Source: an uncultured Ruminococcus sp.
GTDB lineage: Bacteria; Bacillota; Clostridia; Oscillospirales; Ruminococcaceae
Direction: 5' to 3'
NCBI GenBank assembly: GCA_947178195.1
Contig: CAMWXM010000129.1
Coordinates: forward strand, 1 to 7,855
DNA: 7,855 nucleotides
The notes under the pieces are model-generated. The model had not been told where the DNA came from and did not search any database. It saw nothing but the letters and a program-made list of their open reading frames with translations. The translations under genes were made by a program, and so were the position numbers. Positions within the stretch are counted from its first letter, which is position 1. Each line of letters starts with the position of its first letter. Shown one piece after another: positions 6,691 to 7,855 of this stretch.

Positions 6691-7238
6691 GGAAACTTAT
6701 TATATTAATGATATTTACATTGCTAATGTTTACGTTCAGAGGCTGTAAATACGATAATATGCCGGATAACGGGTCAGAGTCGGACAGTGTGCAGGATGAA
6801 AAAAGTTTTTATGAAGAAATCGGGAAAGAACGTTGGGACTGGGACGATTCACCCGCTGAGGAATATGCCGTTAATGTTATGGATTGTTTTATAAACGAGG
6901 ATGTAGAAGGCTTGAAAAATTTGTTTTGCGAAAAAGTTAATTACGGTACTGATTTAGATGAAGAAATTACCGAAGCATTTGAATTTATTGACGGAAATAT
7001 TATATCTTACGATGATGATATTTCATGTACTTCCCGTGTAGCATATGACGAGGGAAAAGTATCCGAAAGGTACTATGGTCCGTTTGTGGGTAATATAACG
7101 ACAGATAAAAATAAAGTATATACTATGAATATCAGCTTATACACGGTTTATGAAAAAGATGATAGGTATGTAGGGGTAGATGCTATTGTTGTTTGCAATT
7201 CTGATGGCGATAAAATAATAGTAGGGTTCGTTCCTTAA
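6687..7238 (+). CDS. Putative DUF5104-like lipoprotein, coupled to the surface protein
   Basis: This 183-residue protein begins with a short lipoprotein-type signal: MRKL, a hydrophobic core to about residue 17, then FRGC with Cys20. The lipobox is atypical, because Arg at -2 and Phe at -3 replace the usual small or Leu residues, so lipidation is probable but not certain. An acidic Ser/Asp/Glu linker follows. Residues about 60-183 match the pattern of the DUF5104 family of Clostridia lipoproteins: NEDVEGLKNLF, an EAFEFIDGNIISYDDD core, then a VYTMNISLYTVYEKDD strand region ending in VGVDAIVV. Its ATG overlaps the TGA of the surface-protein gene in an ATGA, and GAGG at 6673-6676 lies ten bases upstream inside that gene, so translational coupling is likely. 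The known family function is undefined. An immunity, receptor or chaperone role for the partner's C-terminus is an inference from the coupling only. Confidence 0.75.
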   Translation: MRKLIILMIFTLLMFTFRGCKYDNMPDNGSESDSVQDEKSFYEEIGKERWDWDDSPAEEYAVNVMDCFINEDVEGLKNLFCEKVNYGTDLDEEITEAFEFIDGNIISYDDDISCTSRVAYDEGKVSERYYGPFVGNITTDKNKVYTMNISLYTVYEKDDRYVGVDAIVVCNSDGDKIIVGFVP

Positions 7239-7398
7239 TAGAAAATGTAAAAGAAAACCAATGAAAACATAACATATAGATGTACTGTTATTTGATATGC
7301 GATTTTTAAGGACAATGAAAATAGGGTAAGAATAGTATTTTTCAATATTTGTGAAAACGAAAACAGTGCATTGCATATAAATTAGGATTTCCGCCAAC
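7239..7398. other. AT-rich intergenic gap between lipoprotein and surface-protein head
   Basis: No credible gene, hairpin terminator or known RNA is visible here. TATAAA at 7376-7381 could serve as a -10 box, but no good -35 lies at 16-18 bases; the nearest TTGTGA at 7349 is 21 bases away. A promoter for the next gene is plausible but not shown. Confidence 0.4.
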
Positions 7399-7404
7399 AT
7401 GATG

Positions 7405-7410
7405 AAAGGA
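7405..7410 (+). promoter_or_regulatory. Ribosome binding site that sets the start of the surface-protein head at 7418
   Basis: AAAGGA lies seven bases before ATG 7418. The ATGs at 7399 and 7402 in the other frame would overlap or precede it and have no such site. This shows that the natural start is in a different frame from the rest of the signal peptide. Confidence 0.7.
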
Positions 7411-7417
7411 ATATATT

Positions 7418-7802
7418 ATGAGTATAAAGAGATTCTTTTCGCTTTTTTAGCGATAGCATTTATGTTAAACATGTTTTCTGCACTGCCGATAGAGGCATTT
7501 GCAGTGACAGCGGACAGCAGAGTATACGAAAAGGACGGCTACACCGTTACATACAGAATCGGCAGCGAGTGGGACAATAACCGCAGCGCAGAGGTAACTA
7601 TCAAAAACACAGAGGCGGAGTCTATCCTCAACTGGACATTGAAGTATGACGTTGACGGCGAGGTGTATAACTTGTGGAATTCCATGGTTGGTTCCGAGGA
7701 CGAGAACGGAACTGTCATAAAAAATAACGGCTATAACTATGGATTGAACCCGGACAGTCCGCAAATTACGGATATATTGTCACAAGTTTGAAAGTTCTAT
7801 AA
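7418..7802 (+). pseudogene. Broken N-terminal head of a secreted protein: signal peptide plus CBM2-like domain
   Basis: From ATG 7418 the product starts MSIKRFFSLF and then hits TAG at 7448-7450. One more T in the run at 7443-7448 would give SLF-LAIAFMLNMF and a normal signal peptide ending near EAFA. The next frame (open 7399-7791) encodes a beta-sandwich stretch with YTVTYRIGSEWD, VTIKNTE, NWTLKYD and LWNS, resembling CBM2-type carbohydrate-binding domains used at the N-termini of Ruminococcus surface proteins. At 7752-7753 a second one-base loss is likely: one extra G turns NPDSPQI into NPGQSANYGYIVT, the usual end of such a domain. That third frame stops at 7800-7802. Even repaired, only about 127 residues would result, with no catalytic or adhesin body. 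It may be a decayed gene, a silent cassette or a sequence with base-calling errors. Confidence 0.65.
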
Positions 7803-7841
7803 TACTGAGCAATAGCTAAATGAATTAAATTTGTATGGATT

Positions 7842-7846
7842 GGAGG
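7842..7846 (+). promoter_or_regulatory. Ribosome binding site for a gene probably starting beyond the window
   Basis: GGAGG is followed by nine bases to the end of the window, the right distance for a start codon at 7856. The 39 bases between the broken head gene and this site hold nothing else recognisable. Confidence 0.5.
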
Positions 7847-7855
7847 ATATAAGCA

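Overview
The window looks like an accessory region from a low- to mid-GC anaerobic Clostridia-type Firmicute, most likely a gut or rumen Ruminococcus or Oscillospiraceae relative. This rests on GGAGG-type ribosome binding sites, AT-rich coding DNA, secreted surface proteins with thrombospondin-type-3 calcium repeats, a DUF4474-like C-terminus, a DUF5104-like lipoprotein and a CBM2-like head domain. No rRNA, tRNA, CRISPR array or transposase was seen.

Left part (1-2021), minus strand. Four short, closely spaced genes run leftward: the 3' end of a topoisomerase III-type gene (only its C-terminal zinc-finger repeat is left), two unrecognised cysteine-containing proteins, and a short SIR2-like protein with the GAGxS and TTNxD sirtuin motifs but no catalytic half. 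Good Shine-Dalgarno sequences place the starts of the two downstream genes further in than the longest ORFs and remove the apparent overlaps. The set resembles cargo of an integrative element with a damaged defence gene. Another minus-strand gene may start at base 9 and leave the window.

Junction (2021/2022). The topoisomerase reading frame loses its 5' part exactly where a plus-strand surface-protein gene begins mid-module. Both genes are broken at one point. From base 2022 the sequence is a near-perfect copy of 3201-3373.

Right part (2022-7855), plus strand. A large secreted-type surface protein (2022-6690) is headless and is split by one missing base near 3451. Its order is beta-helix-like modules, TSP3 calcium repeats, a beta-rich domain, a degenerate VWA-like domain, more TSP3 motifs and a DUF4474-like C-terminal region. 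A putative lipoprotein gene (6687-7238) overlaps its stop by 4 bases, so the two are probably translationally coupled. A surface-protein head follows (7418-7802): signal peptide plus CBM2-like domain, broken by two single-base losses in T and G runs and lacking any body. A GGAGG at 7842 suggests another gene starting just past the window.

The main points of interest are the coupled surface protein and lipoprotein, whose C-terminal coding region differs in base composition from the rest; the coexistence of a headless body and a bodiless head; three single-base homopolymer losses, all in surface-protein genes; and the shared breakpoint at 2021/2022. Real rearrangement and decay cannot be separated from assembly or sequencing error from this sequence alone.
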